From BPGX01 sp035405785 (GTDB lineage Bacteria; Bacteroidota; Bacteroidia; B-17B0; Aurantibacillaceae): a stretch of DNA of 64,000 nt. How positions within the stretch are numbered: the stretch's first letter is position 1; each line of letters starts with the position of its first letter. A program made the translations under genes and the position numbers. Below, piece by piece: positions 18,005 to 27,396 of the stretch. Location: contig DAONJS010000001.1 of the NCBI GenBank assembly GCA_035405785.1, forward strand, positions 186,001 through 250,000. Reading direction: 5' to 3'. Below the pieces are notes generated by a model. The model had not been told where the DNA came from and made no database searches. It saw nothing but the letters and a program-made list of their open reading frames with translations.

Positions 18005-21000
18005 CTAAAACTCATCAGTTCCAGGAAGACAGGTAATATGCCCTACATACTCGTGTTTATTACCTTTCAAATCATAAACTTTTATCTTGTAAACATAAAC
18101 ATCTTGTGTGGCTTTCTTTTTCTTGCCTCTTACAGTGCCATCCCAACCTTCATAAAAATCTGTAGTTTTGAATATCAATTCTCCCCATCTGTCAAAAATT
18201 AGCATCTCAAATTTTGTTACATCAATACCCATTCCTTTTACTAAAAACACATCATTGATATTATTACCATCAGGAGTAAATGCATCAGGAATATAAATAT
18301 GAAATTCTGGTTCAACGACAATTGTTTTTACAACCATATCTCTGCATCCATATTGATTATACACAACTAATGCTACTGAATAGGTACCAGGTTGCGTAAA
18401 GGTATGTATCGGATTTTGTAAGTTGCTTGTATTATTTGGTCCGCTTCCAAAATCACTGAAAAACCAATTATAGGTAGTAGCACCTTGCGAAGTACTTGTA
18501 AAACTTACAGTTGGAGCAAATTCTGTTGTTATCCACGGATTAGCTTCATAATCTGCAATTGGATTGGGATATACCTGAATGTAATTTGAATATGTAGTGG
18601 TTGAAGAACAGCCACTGTTAGATACAGTTAATGATACATCATAATAGCCAACATTAGTATATGTTGTAGATACGGAATAACCTGTTGCAGATTGACCATT
18701 TCCAAAATTCCAGGTATAAGTGTATGATGGATTGTAATTATTGGCAGTAAAAATGACATTTAATGGCAAACATCCTTTTGTAAAATCTGATGTAAATGTA
18801 GAAACTGGCGTTGGACTTACGCTTACTGTAAAATAGGCATTAACAGGCGAATTACATCCATCGCTGATGGTTACAGTATAGTTTTGTGGTTGAGTAGCAT
18901 AGTTAGCAGTTACAGAAATAGACGGAGTATTAGCACCTGTATTCCATGTATATGAATAAGGACCACCATTTCCAGCACTTGTAATAGTCGGAGATAATAT
19001 GATGTTTGAATTATCACAAACTGTTATTGTATTTCCATTAGCAGAAAGTATAGGATATACATAAACCTGAATTGTATAAACATTACTTGTGCAACCTTTA
19101 ATATCTGTTGCTGATACAGAATAAATAGTAGTTGATGAAGGAGATACATTTAATGTGCCATTATTCACAATGCTTCCGGGGTTCCAGTTGAAGGAATAAT
19201 TTCCGTTTCCTCCAGTTGCAGATGCATTTAATGTTATAGTATTACTTGAACAAATGGAATATGTTGATGTAACATTTAAAGTAATTGGATTAGGTTGCGA
19301 AATTGAGAGAGTTGCAGTAGCATTACAACCTGTTGCATCGCTAATTGTGATAGTATAATTTCCTGCTGATAAATTATTGGCAATATTAGAATTTCCTCCT
19401 GAAGGAGACCATGTGAAAGAATATGGTGATAAGCCGCCTTGTACTGAAATTGTTGCACTTCCATTTGCTCCTCCATAACAATCAACAGAATCCGTAGTGA
19501 TAGTATAACTTAGGTTTGTTGAAGATACAGTAAAAGTTGATGAGGACGAACAACCATTGTTATCATTAACTAAAAGCGTATAATTCCCTGGTGATAAATT
19601 TGAAGCAATCTGTGAATTCCCACCTGTTGGTAGCCATGTGTAAGTATATGGCGATGTACCCCCTGATACATTTGCTGTAGCAGTTGCGTTAGCACCGCAG
19701 TTGTTAGTAGATGTAATATTAACTGTAAGTGCTGGGGGTTCGGTTATATTAAGTGTATAAACTGTAGCACACGAATTTGCATCTAAAATGCTTATTGTGT
19801 AATTACCTGCTGATAAATTATTGGCAATATTTGAATTTCCACCTGTTGGTGCCCATGTGTATGAATAAGCAGGATTGCCACCATTTACGGTAATTGTAGC
19901 ACTTCCATTATTACCACCATTGCAGGTTACTGAGTTGGTTACAGAAGTGATAGTGAAATCTCCTGGTTGAGTTATATTTACAACAGTTGATGCTGTACAT
20001 GCCGCGTTATCCTGAATAAACACAGTGTAAGAACCAGCAGATAAATTATTTGCCACAGAACTACTACTTACCGAAGGCGACCATGTATAAGAATATGGCG
20101 TATTTCCACCTGTTACTGAAACGGTGGCACTTCCATTATTTCCGTTAAAACAACTTACACTTTGTGTTTGAATACCAGCAATAGCAATACCAGTACCTCC
20201 AATAGTTAATGTTGTAAAAGTATTACAACCATTAGCGTCTGAAATATTAACTGTGTAATTACCAATACTCAAACCTGTTGCAACAGATGAACTACCTCCT
20301 GTTGGTATCCATGTATAGTTGTATGCCGGTGTTCCTCCTGATGGTGTAACAGTGGCACTACCTGCTGCACTACATGATGCATTTTGAATATTAACCGAAG
20401 TATTTATGATAACAGTATTAGACGAAATAGAATTTGTGAAAGTAACACTACAGTTATTTGCATCTTTAACTATAACAGAATAATTCCCCGCACTGATGTT
20501 TGTTGCAACACTTGAATTCCCACCAGTTGGTAACCATGTATAAGTGTAAGGAGCAGTGCCTCCTGATACACTAATTGTTGAACTTCCATTGGAAGCAGTG
20601 CAAATTGCATTCTGATTTGAAAAAGTTGCAGTAAGTGATGAAGGTTGAGTTATGCTTATTGTGATGGTTCCTGTACAGGAGTTGTTATCTTTTGCAGTTA
20701 CAGTATAAATTGTCCCGGGTGATAGGGAAGTTTGAACTGACCCAGTAAGAGACCCTGGCATCCATGTGTAAGTATAAGGTCCTGTTCCGCCAGACGCAGA
20801 TACAGTTGCAGATCCTGTTCCACCATAACACAATGCGTTTTGTACCGTTGGAGTGATAACAATCGTTGGACAACTCGTACATGGGGTTACAGATGCGGCA
20901 CTATTGATTTGTATAGTAGAACCTGTGGCATCAGTTATTCTAATTGGAAAGTTTGGAGGAGCCGCCGTTACAGAACCAGTTGCATAGTTTGCCCAATAAT

Positions 21001-23239
21001 TAACTGTAACAGAACAGCCCGGAGGGAATGTACATCCTATTGTGCAACCACTGCAATTCACACTGGAGGTTTGATATGACCATGTATAAGATGGAGTTCC
21101 TCCACTTACCTGTAAAGATCCTGAAGGTAATGAACATACATTAAGAGTAGCACAGGGGGCAACAACTACCTGAGTTGTTTGAGAACCACATGATAAAGAA
21201 TATGTTACAACAAATGTTCCGCTTCCAGAAACGGAAGGACTAAATGAACCTGTTGAACTATTGATACAACTTCCACAAGAAGCACTGAATGTTCCGCCCG
21301 GTGTTGAAACAGAAAAAGTAAATGGAGGGTCATTCACACATTTTTGAGGTGGCGGACAGATATTAGGGTCGCAACATATTAAAGATTGTGGGGCACAAGC
21401 CGATGCAGCAAAAGTCTGAACATATCCCGTACGAGATGCACTTCCTGAATTTCCAGTAGAACCTGCCGCTATAACTTCTCCTCCAGAATTTACTTCTACA
21501 TCATAAACATTAAATGAAGTGGGGTAACTACCTAAAGGATTTAAGTTAGCATCAAATTTATATACACCATTTGTTGAACCAACATAAACATTTCCACAAT
21601 TATCAATTGAAATACCACTATTGTCTGCTTGTCTATTTCCAGCACCCCCAGAAAGTACTCCCCCAGGAATGTTCGCTGTAGCAACTACTGCCCCTGTGGC
21701 AAAATCTCTTTTTTGAACCTGATCGCCTTTGTTAAGATAAACAAATCCATTAAAATTGCTGTAAGCGAGGGCTTCTAATCCAGTATTGTTTTTTCTGAAA
21801 TTCTCACATTTGTAGCCAAATTGAATACCATTAGCCATATGAGTTGGAAATGGAGAATTTGGATTACAACTTATTAAATTGTCATGAATAAATCCAATAG
21901 AGTCGTGTGTTAAGTAGTAATAATTTGCATTACTGCAAGATGTTATGGCTCTTACTTCTTGTGGACCAGGTGAAAACAGCCCGCCTGGACCTGTAACCTG
22001 AACACTGGCAGTAACATTACCCGTATTGACATCAACATTATATATGAACGGTAATGGAGTGGTAGATAAAAAAGGCAATGAGGTTCCTGCAACCACTAAT
22101 TTTGATTGATTGCAATTAAATGATATATTCCAAAATTCAGCAGAATTCATTGCTACAGGAGAAGTGTTATTCCAAACCAAACTTCCTGCTGTATTGATTT
22201 TTTGAATTTGTGCTGTTGAACCTTGTGTTACATAAGAATTTCCTGCATTATCAACTGCAAATGTACCAAGCCAACTGGTTGTATCATAAGGTGTGTTATA
22301 TGTCCATTGTAATGTGCCTGTACTATTGTATTTTATCAGTTGCATTGGCGAGGTCCCACCAATAATATATACATTTCCTGCACCATCTCTCTCGCATTCC
22401 CAAACGCAATCCCAGTTTGTACTTGGAAAATTCGGTGTTTGTGTCCATGGGTCAATGATGATTGTTTCATTAGCATTAACATTATCTAATTTGAAAGAAA
22501 TTATATTATCTTGTAAAACATATTCACAAGAAATATTTTTTTGGGAATTTTCGTAATATGCATAAGGCGTGTGATCAATGATGTTTCCAAATCTTGTGGA
22601 TGTTATTATTTTGTTGTTTGATAATTTTGATTTTTTGAAATATCTGAATTTTACTTTTGTAATATCTCCACCAGGATGAATGATTATATTGTATTTAAAG
22701 CCACCTTCTGGATGAAGCGTATATTCAATATCTATATTAGGATAGATATTTTTGTATAACAATTTTTTAAAGGTAGGAATGAAATTTATATTAATGTATT
22801 TATTATTTTTCTTGAAAGTGTAACTTGAGTAATAAGAATTTTTATCAAGAGGAATTATTTCAACATTATTGTTTATACCTATCCATTCGCCATAAACACT
22901 TTCTCTTTTTTCTGATAAAATATATTCTTCTTCTTCCCACTTATGATTTTTCTCGTATTCTTTTTCTTCTTCTTTTTTAATCCATTTCTTTTTAATTAAT
23001 TCTATTTGCACACCGCTTTTTGTGAAAAAATAATCTTCATTTTGCCCGTCAAATGCAAATAAAATTTCCTGATTATTCACTTTCTTATTTTCCCATTGAC
23101 CTTTATTTTGAACAAAATACCTTTCTTCAAATGGTTGAACTTTCCATTCTTTTTGAGTATTAGTTGAACTTGATAATGGTAATATCTGTGCATTTAAATT
23201 ATAAAACAATGAGAAAAATACAATAACCAATTTTTTCAT
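18005..23239 (-). CDS. Giant SprB-repeat adhesin with gliding-motility-type (type B) T9SS C-terminal domain
   Basis: The 1744-residue protein starts with a signal peptide and an NKGQW-type N-terminal domain (FVQNKGQWENK, about 48-270; DUF7948-like). A propeller-like region follows (about 280-620, with repeated NxGNxYV strands), then a Cys/Pro-rich linker (CCDPNICPPPQKC). Seven SprB-type repeats follow (Cys-x-GxxGSATVxVxGG...PYxYTWxPTGGNS) between about residues 800 and 1370. The protein ends with Ig-like and PKD domains and a CHU_C/TIGR04131-type tail (IPDAFTPDGNNINDVF ... FDRWGELIF ... GWDGT). Such tails direct T9SS export that depends on SprF-like proteins. A role in adhesion or gliding is an inference from SprB. 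Confidence 0.9.
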   Translation of the reverse strand: MKKLVIVFFSLFYNLNAQILPLSSSTNTQKEWKVQPFEERYFVQNKGQWENKKVNNQEILFAFDGQNEDYFFTKSGVQIELIKKKWIKKEEEKEYEKNHKWEEEEYILSEKRESVYGEWIGINNNVEIIPLDKNSYYSSYTFKKNNKYININFIPTFKKLLYKNIYPNIDIEYTLHPEGGFKYNIIIHPGGDITKVKFRYFKKSKLSNNKIITSTRFGNIIDHTPYAYYENSQKNISCEYVLQDNIISFKLDNVNANETIIIDPWTQTPNFPSTNWDCVWECERDGAGNVYIIGGTSPMQLIKYNSTGTLQWTYNTPYDTTSWLGTFAVDNAGNSYVTQGSTAQIQKINTAGSLVWNNTSPVAMNSAEFWNISFNCNQSKLVVAGTSLPFLSTTPLPFIYNVDVNTGNVTASVQVTGPGGLFSPGPQEVRAITSCSNANYYYLTHDSIGFIHDNLISCNPNSPFPTHMANGIQFGYKCENFRKNNTGLEALAYSNFNGFVYLNKGDQVQKRDFATGAVVATANIPGGVLSGGAGNRQADNSGISIDNCGNVYVGSTNGVYKFDANLNPLGSYPTSFNVYDVEVNSGGEVIAAGSTGNSGSASRTGYVQTFAASACAPQSLICCDPNICPPPQKCVNDPPFTFSVSTPGGTFSASCGSCINSSTGSFSPSVSGSGTFVVTYSLSCGSQTTQVVVAPCATLNVCSLPSGSLQVSGGTPSYTWSYQTSSVNCSGCTIGCTFPPGCSVTVNYWANYATGSVTAAPPNFPIRITDATGSTIQINSAASVTPCTSCPTIVITPTVQNALCYGGTGSATVSASGGTGPYTYTWMPGSLTGSVQTSLSPGTIYTVTAKDNNSCTGTITISITQPSSLTATFSNQNAICTASNGSSTISVSGGTAPYTYTWLPTGGNSSVATNISAGNYSVIVKDANNCSVTFTNSISSNTVIINTSVNIQNASCSAAGSATVTPSGGTPAYNYTWIPTGGSSSVATGLSIGNYTVNISDANGCNTFTTLTIGGTGIAIAGIQTQSVSCFNGNNGSATVSVTGGNTPYSYTWSPSVSSSSVANNLSAGSYTVFIQDNAACTASTVVNITQPGDFTITSVTNSVTCNGGNNGSATITVNGGNPAYSYTWAPTGGNSNIANNLSAGNYTISILDANSCATVYTLNITEPPALTVNITSTNNCGANATATANVSGGTSPYTYTWLPTGGNSQIASNLSPGNYTLLVNDNNGCSSSSTFTVSSTNLSYTITTDSVDCYGGANGSATISVQGGLSPYSFTWSPSGGNSNIANNLSAGNYTITISDATGCNATATLSISQPNPITLNVTSTYSICSSNTITLNASATGGNGNYSFNWNPGSIVNNGTLNVSPSSTTIYSVSATDIKGCTSNVYTIQVYVYPILSANGNTITVCDNSNIILSPTITSAGNGGPYSYTWNTGANTPSISVTANYATQPQNYTVTISDGCNSPVNAYFTVSVSPTPVSTFTSDFTKGCLPLNVIFTANNYNPSYTYTWNFGNGQSATGYSVSTTYTNVGYYDVSLTVSNSGCSSTTTYSNYIQVYPNPIADYEANPWITTEFAPTVSFTSTSQGATTYNWFFSDFGSGPNNTSNLQNPIHTFTQPGTYSVALVVYNQYGCRDMVVKTIVVEPEFHIYIPDAFTPDGNNINDVFLVKGMGIDVTKFEMLIFDRWGELIFKTTDFYEGWDGTVRGKKKKATQDVYVYKIKVYDLKGNKHEYVGHITCLPGTDEF

Positions 23240-23252
23240 AAAAAAATTTGTG

Positions 23253-23260
23253 CAAATATA
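23253..23260 (-). promoter_or_regulatory. Bacteroidota -7 element (TATATTTG, minus strand)
   Basis: A perfect TAnnTTTG match on the minus strand, 13 bases upstream of the ATG at 23239 of the giant adhesin gene. Confidence 0.65.
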
Positions 23261-23346
23261 AAAAAATTACTTTTAAGTTGGAGTAAAAAATACTCAATTT
23301 TTTGACCACTTGTCATAAAAAATAACCATTTGTATAAAAAATTTCA

Positions 23347-23354
23347 GATATTTG
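23347..23354 (+). promoter_or_regulatory. Near-consensus -7 element (GATATTTG) upstream of aroE
   Basis: The element differs from TAnnTTTG only at the first base and ends 17 bases before the aroE ATG. The same variant precedes cinA. Confidence 0.4.
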
Positions 23355-23371
23355 CATAATCAGAAAAACAA

Positions 23372-24121
23372 ATGCATTACAAATTAGGTTTAATAGGAAA
23401 AAAATTATCGCATTCTTTTTCAAAAAGATATTTTGAAGAAAAATTTCAGAAATATCAAATTTCTAATTATTCCTATAATCTATGGGAATTAGAGTCATTA
23501 AATAACATCCGAGAATTTATATTACAACAAAAAAATGTTTTGGGCTTCAATGTTACTATTCCCTATAAGTTAGAAATTTTAAATTATGTTGATGAAATTT
23601 CTGACGAAGTAAAATACATAGGAGCATGCAATTGTGTTAGTATCAATAATTCTAAATGGACAGCATACAACACTGACTGGTGGGGCTTTTTGAAAATGAT
23701 TGAGAATAAACTTCAAGTTTCTACTGATTTCGCCATTATTCTTGGCACAGGTGGTGCGGCAAAAGCAGTGAAGCATGCTCTTGATAAATTACAAATTAAA
23801 TCCATTTTTGTTTCCCGCCATCCCAAAAATGATGATAATGTTATTACTTATTCGCAACTACATTCTCAATTTTTCCAACAAAATGTTTTGCTCATCAATA
23901 CAACACCTTTAGGAATGTATCCTGATATTTTAAGTATGCCGCCGATTGATTTGAATTTACTCAATAAAAACACTTTTGTAATTGACTTAATATACAATCC
24001 TGAAAAAACTTTATTACTTCAAGAAGCAGAAAAAAAGGGGTGTAAAATTTTAAATGGAATAGAAATGTTACATTTGCAAGCAGAAAAATCGTGGGAAATC
24101 TGGCAAAATTCAATTAAATAA
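23372..24121 (+). CDS. aroE: Shikimate 5-dehydrogenase
   Basis: The 249-residue enzyme reduces 3-dehydroshikimate to shikimate with NADPH in aromatic amino acid biosynthesis. The substrate-binding KLSHSFSKRYF is near residue 11. The catalytic NVTIPYK holds Lys66, YNTDWWGF holds Asp102, the nucleotide-binding loop is ILGTGGAAKAV (about 123-133), and the C-terminal GIEMLHLQAEKSWEIW is typical. It heads a short plus-strand run with cdd 6 bp downstream. Its position between divergent promoters and the near-consensus -7 element support the chosen start. Confidence 0.95.
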   Translation: MHYKLGLIGKKLSHSFSKRYFEEKFQKYQISNYSYNLWELESLNNIREFILQQKNVLGFNVTIPYKLEILNYVDEISDEVKYIGACNCVSINNSKWTAYNTDWWGFLKMIENKLQVSTDFAIILGTGGAAKAVKHALDKLQIKSIFVSRHPKNDDNVITYSQLHSQFFQQNVLLINTTPLGMYPDILSMPPIDLNLLNKNTFVIDLIYNPEKTLLLQEAEKKGCKILNGIEMLHLQAEKSWEIWQNSIK

Positions 24122-24127
24122 TTTCAG

Positions 24128-24604
24128 ATGAAAGAAATTAAAACAATCAAAAAAAGTATAGAACTAAAAGTTTTTTCAAAAGATAGTTTGTCTGATGAAT
24201 TAAAAAAATTATGTGATGTGTGTATGGCAAGTGCTAATAATGCTTATGCTGTGTATTCAAAATTCAGAGTAGGTGCAGCAGTGTTATTGGATAATGGACA
24301 TATAATTAGTGGAAATAATCAAGAAAATGTGGCATTTCCAAGTGGATTGTGTGCAGAAAGAACAGTTTTATTTTATACACATGCTAATTTCCCTGATAAA
24401 AAAATTAAAGCCATTGCTATTTATTCTCCCGATGCAAAAAATCTGCTCACGCCTTGCGGTGCTTGCAGACAAGTAATGATAGAATATGAAAACATTCAGA
24501 ATGAACCCATTCAAACAATTATTATTTCTGAAAAAGAAATTTATGTTTTAGAATCGGTGAAAGATTGGTTACCATTTGAATTTTCAGAAAATTTATTGAA
24601 GTAA
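24128..24604 (+). CDS. cdd: Cytidine deaminase
   Basis: The 158-residue zinc enzyme converts cytidine or deoxycytidine to the uridine form in pyrimidine salvage. The motifs are complete: FRVGAAVLLDNG, then CAERT with zinc ligand Cys75 and proton shuttle Glu77, and PCGACRQ with Cys110 and Cys113. The length fits the small homotetrameric class. About 25 residues precede the conserved core. It follows aroE by 6 bp, so the two are probably co-transcribed. Confidence 0.95.
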   Translation: MKEIKTIKKSIELKVFSKDSLSDELKKLCDVCMASANNAYAVYSKFRVGAAVLLDNGHIISGNNQENVAFPSGLCAERTVLFYTHANFPDKKIKAIAIYSPDAKNLLTPCGACRQVMIEYENIQNEPIQTIIISEKEIYVLESVKDWLPFEFSENLLK

Positions 24605-24617
24605 CACATACATTCTG

Positions 24618-24625
24618 TATTTTTG
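24618..24625 (+). promoter_or_regulatory. Bacteroidota -7 element (TATTTTTG)
   Basis: TAnnTTTG match just after the cdd stop, ending 16 bases before the lpxD ATG; lpxD can therefore have its own promoter. Confidence 0.5.
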
Positions 24626-24641
24626 CCATTAAATATCTTGT

Positions 24642-25676
24642 ATGATTTCTGTGAGTGTAAAACAAATAGCCCAGTTATTAAACGCTGAAGTAGAAGGTAA
24701 TGCAGAGGTTTCAATCAATAACATCTGTAAGATTGAAGAAGGTGTGCCTAACGCTATTACTTTTCTTGCAAATCCTCAATATGAGCCATATATTTATGAA
24801 ACAAAAGCATCTGCAGTTATTGTCTCAAAAAATTTTAAACCTCAAAAGGAATTAATTCATAAACCTACACTTATTCGTGTAGAAAATCCATATCAGGCAT
24901 TTGCTCAGTTATTAAATTTTTATCAGCAGTATATTCAGCAAAGTAAAACAGGTATTGAACAGCCCGTATTTATTGGTGAAAATTCAAAGTATGGAAATGA
25001 TTGTTATATTGGGGCATTTGTGTATATTGGAAAAAATGTTCATATAGGGAACAATTGTAAAATTTACCCACATGCTTTTATTGATGATAATGTTTGGATT
25101 GATGATAATACTACTATTTATGCTGGAGTAAAAATTTACAGAGATTGTAAAATTGGTAAAAATGTAACTATTCACGCTGGTGTAGTAATTGGAAGTGATG
25201 GATTTGGTTTTGCTCCTAATCAGGAAAATGTGTATTCTAAAATCCCTCAATTAGGAAATGTGGTTATAGAAGATAATGTAGAAATTGGGGCTAACACTAC
25301 TATTGACAGAGCAACTATTGGATCTACCATTATTCGTAAAGGTGTAAAACTAGATAATCTCATTCAAATAGCACATAATGTAGAAATTGGTGAAAATACT
25401 GTAATTGCTTCTCAAACGGGTGTAGCAGGATCTACCAAAATCGGAAAAAACTGTATGATTGGCGGACAGGTGGGTATTATTGGACATTTGAAAATTGCAG
25501 ATGGAACTAAAATTGCCGCTCAATCTGGAATTGGTAACTCAATTGAAGATCCAAATTCAACTTTGCAGGGATCACCTGCTTTTAATGTAGGGGATTACAA
25601 AAGAAGTTATGTTTTATTCAAAAAACTTCCTGAAATTTATCAAAAACTACAAGAGTTATCTAAAAAATTATCTTAA
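24642..25676 (+). CDS. lpxD: UDP-3-O-(3-hydroxyacyl)glucosamine N-acyltransferase
   Basis: The 344-residue protein has the LpxD N-terminal uridine-binding domain (to about 105). A left-handed beta-helix of hexapeptide repeats follows (about 110-300, e.g. IGENSKYGNDCYIGAFVYIG), then a C-terminal helical tail. The catalytic histidine motif IQIAHNVEIG puts the base at His245. LpxD N-acylates UDP-3-O-acyl-glucosamine in lipid A synthesis in the cytoplasm. In this window it is not next to lpxC, fabZ or lpxA; instead the gene is followed by an overlapping small membrane protein gene. Confidence 0.95.
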   Translation: MISVSVKQIAQLLNAEVEGNAEVSINNICKIEEGVPNAITFLANPQYEPYIYETKASAVIVSKNFKPQKELIHKPTLIRVENPYQAFAQLLNFYQQYIQQSKTGIEQPVFIGENSKYGNDCYIGAFVYIGKNVHIGNNCKIYPHAFIDDNVWIDDNTTIYAGVKIYRDCKIGKNVTIHAGVVIGSDGFGFAPNQENVYSKIPQLGNVVIEDNVEIGANTTIDRATIGSTIIRKGVKLDNLIQIAHNVEIGENTVIASQTGVAGSTKIGKNCMIGGQVGIIGHLKIADGTKIAAQSGIGNSIEDPNSTLQGSPAFNVGDYKRSYVLFKKLPEIYQKLQELSKKLS

Positions 25677-25855
25677 TGTTTACAACAGGTAGATTTATTT
25701 TTGTGATATTTTTTATTGTGGTGTTTTTAGTGGGAATGATTTATGCCTATAAAGAAGATTTGAAAACAATCAAAATACATTATTCAAGTGTATATCTGTT
25801 GTTTATAGCACTGATATTGTTTTTATTAATATTGTATTTGATTGTAAAGTTTTAA
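25676..25855 (+). CDS. Small two-helix membrane protein (59 residues)
   Basis: An ATG overlapping the lpxD stop by one base (TAATG) opens a 59-residue frame. It holds two hydrophobic segments, about residues 7-24 (FIFVIFFIVVFLVGMIYA) and 39-57 (YLLFIALILFLLILYLIVK), separated by KEDLKTIKIHYSS. I do not recognise the family. The tight overlap and strongly hydrophobic, stop-free frame favour a real gene translated with lpxD, perhaps an envelope accessory protein. It is too short to be certain. Confidence 0.6.
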   Translation: MFTTGRFIFVIFFIVVFLVGMIYAYKEDLKTIKIHYSSVYLLFIALILFLLILYLIVKF

Positions 25856-25887
25856 AAGTAAAGATAAATTAGTTTTGAGTTATGAAT

Positions 25888-25939
25888 GTTTAGTTATGAG
25901 TTTTTAATTATGAGTTATTATTACAACTAAAAACTAAAC
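25888..25939. terminator. Imperfect inverted repeat between convergent genes, possible bidirectional terminator
   Basis: GTTTAG and TTTTTA on the left (25888-25906) pair with TAAAAACTAAAC at 25928-25939, leaving a bulge, in an AT-only stretch between the lpxD unit and the convergent manC. The stem is weak and AT-rich. Confidence 0.35.
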
Positions 25940-25967
25940 ACTTAAAACTAAAAATTAAGAAAACAAA

Positions 25968-27059
25968 TTATACAAATTTATCTCCTTTCTGAACTCTTAT
26001 TTCATTTACAACATTTTTGATTTCCTGTTCTTTATCTTTTTTGCAAATCAATAACATATTGTTTGACTCTACTACAATTAAATCATTTAATCCAAGTAGA
26101 ACTACCAACTTATCATCTGGCACATGAACTAAACAATCTTTACTTGAATATACCATTACATTTTTTCCTTTAATGAAATTTTTGTTTTCATCTTTTTTTA
26201 TCTGCTGATGTAAGGATTTCCATGAACCAACATCACTCCACTTTAATGATGAAGCACAAACATATACATTTTCAGCTTTTTCAAGTATTGCATAATCAAT
26301 AGAGATATTTTTACAAATACTATACGCTTTTTCTAAAAATTGATTTTCATTATCAGTGTAATAAATTCCTTTACCTTCATCAAATATCTGTGCCATTTCT
26401 GGCTCGTATTTTTCAAACGATGAAATAATAGAATTTATACTCCATACAAATATACCTGTATTCCATAAAAACTCTCCACTTTTTACAAAGTAACGAGCCA
26501 TTTCTAAATTAGGTTTTTCAATAAATGTTTTAACTTTGTATATTTTTTTGAATGAAGGATTAACAGAATCACTAATGTATTGAATATAGCCATAACCTGT
26601 ATGTGCTTTATTGGGCTTCACTCCTATTGTTAATAAACAATTTTCGCTGGATGCTTTTTTAAAGCATGATTTAACAGTACTTACAAAAGTTTTTTCTTTT
26701 TCAATATGATGGTCGCTGGATAAAACTAACATTAAAGCATCAGGATTTATTTCTCTTAACTTATATGCAGTATAAGCAATACAAGGTGCTGTGTTTTTTC
26801 GATATGGTTCAAGCCAAATATTTTTTTCAGGCAAATCTGGAAGTTGAGATTTTACAAGATGACCGTGTTCTTTGTTAGTAACAACAATAATTTGCTCTTT
26901 ATCACATAAAAGCAATGCTCTTTCATAAGTTTCCTGAAGTAAAGTTTTGCCTTTATTTAAGACATCTAAAAATTGCTTGGGTTTATTAGAAGTACTTAAT
27001 GGCCAAAATCTCGTTCCTGCTCCACCAGCCATTATCAGCACATAACAATTTTTTGACAT
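25968..27059 (-). CDS. manC: Mannose-1-phosphate guanylyltransferase
   Basis: The 363-residue nucleotidyltransferase makes GDP-mannose from GTP and mannose-1-phosphate in the cytoplasm. Key motifs are IMAGGAGTRFWPLS (residues about 9-22, with Arg and Lys in KPKQFL), LEPYRKNTAPC, VLSSDHHIEKE, GYGYIQY, FIEKP and FLWNTGIFVW. It lacks the C-terminal cupin (isomerase) domain of bifunctional AlgA/ManC proteins, so phosphomannose isomerase must come from elsewhere; the PGI/PMI at 37865 is a candidate. It is monocistronic with a TACATTTG element 29 bases upstream. Confidence 0.92.
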   Translation of the reverse strand: MSKNCYVLIMAGGAGTRFWPLSTSNKPKQFLDVLNKGKTLLQETYERALLLCDKEQIIVVTNKEHGHLVKSQLPDLPEKNIWLEPYRKNTAPCIAYTAYKLREINPDALMLVLSSDHHIEKEKTFVSTVKSCFKKASSENCLLTIGVKPNKAHTGYGYIQYISDSVNPSFKKIYKVKTFIEKPNLEMARYFVKSGEFLWNTGIFVWSINSIISSFEKYEPEMAQIFDEGKGIYYTDNENQFLEKAYSICKNISIDYAILEKAENVYVCASSLKWSDVGSWKSLHQQIKKDENKNFIKGKNVMVYSSKDCLVHVPDDKLVVLLGLNDLIVVESNNMLLICKKDKEQEIKNVVNEIRVQKGDKFV

Positions 27060-27088
27060 AATGTAAAAATTGATTAAATAATTTTTCG

Positions 27089-27096
27089 CAAATGTA
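27089..27096 (-). promoter_or_regulatory. Bacteroidota -7 element (TACATTTG, minus strand)
   Basis: A TAnnTTTG match on the minus strand, 29 bases upstream of the manC ATG at 27059. Confidence 0.5.
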
Positions 27097-27132
27097 ATTA
27101 AAATAGTTTTTATTTTTTAATTTTAGTTTAGT

Positions 27133-27267
27133 CGTCATTGCGAGGGCGTTAGCCCGAAGCAATCTCATGTTGAAATACCCGTCATTACGAGGACAATAGT
27201 CCGAAGCAATCTCAAATGAGAAGTAGAATATACTTTTGAAATTACTTCGCTTCGCTCGTAATGACGG
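27133..27267. repeat. REP-like palindromic repeat cluster, three units
   Basis: Unit 1 (27133-27167) and unit 2 (27180-27214) share CGTCATTRCGAGG...CCGAAGCAATCTCA in direct orientation. Unit 3 (27238-27267) is inverted and is a variant (ACTTCGCTTCGCTCGTAATG). The central hairpins differ in a compensatory way: GGGC-GTTA-GCCC in unit 1 and GGAC-AATA-GTCC in unit 2. The same family occurs at 58162-58250. Confidence 0.8.
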
Positions 27268-27371
27268 TAAAACCGATAACTCAAACTAACTAATAAAATT
27301 CTTTGAGTGTTTTACTTCATTGCGGTTAAAAAAATAACCGATATACTTTTAGCATTTAATTTATTTTTTCC

Positions 27372-27379
27372 TATATTTG
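27372..27379 (+). promoter_or_regulatory. Bacteroidota -7 element (TATATTTG)
   Basis: A perfect TAnnTTTG match ending 17 bases before the ATG at 27397. It lies downstream of the in-frame ATG at 27307 and so fixes the later start. Confidence 0.7.
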
Positions 27380-27396
27380 CAAAAAAATTTACTACT

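Larger units (their letters stand above)
27060..27396. other. 337-bp intergenic region with manC promoter, palindromic repeats and a fibre-gene promoter
   Basis: No gene is supported here. The left part holds the manC -7 element (27089-27096), the middle holds three palindromic repeat units (27133-27267), and the right end holds the TATATTTG promoter of the fibre-like gene (27372-27379). An in-frame ATG at 27307 lies upstream of that promoter and is not the translation start. Confidence 0.7.

Noticed and set aside
27307..27396. N-terminal extension of the fibre-like protein from the ATG at 27307
   Set aside because: The TATATTTG promoter lies inside it, the extension ruins the signal peptide, and the ATG at 27397 is correctly spaced from the promoter.
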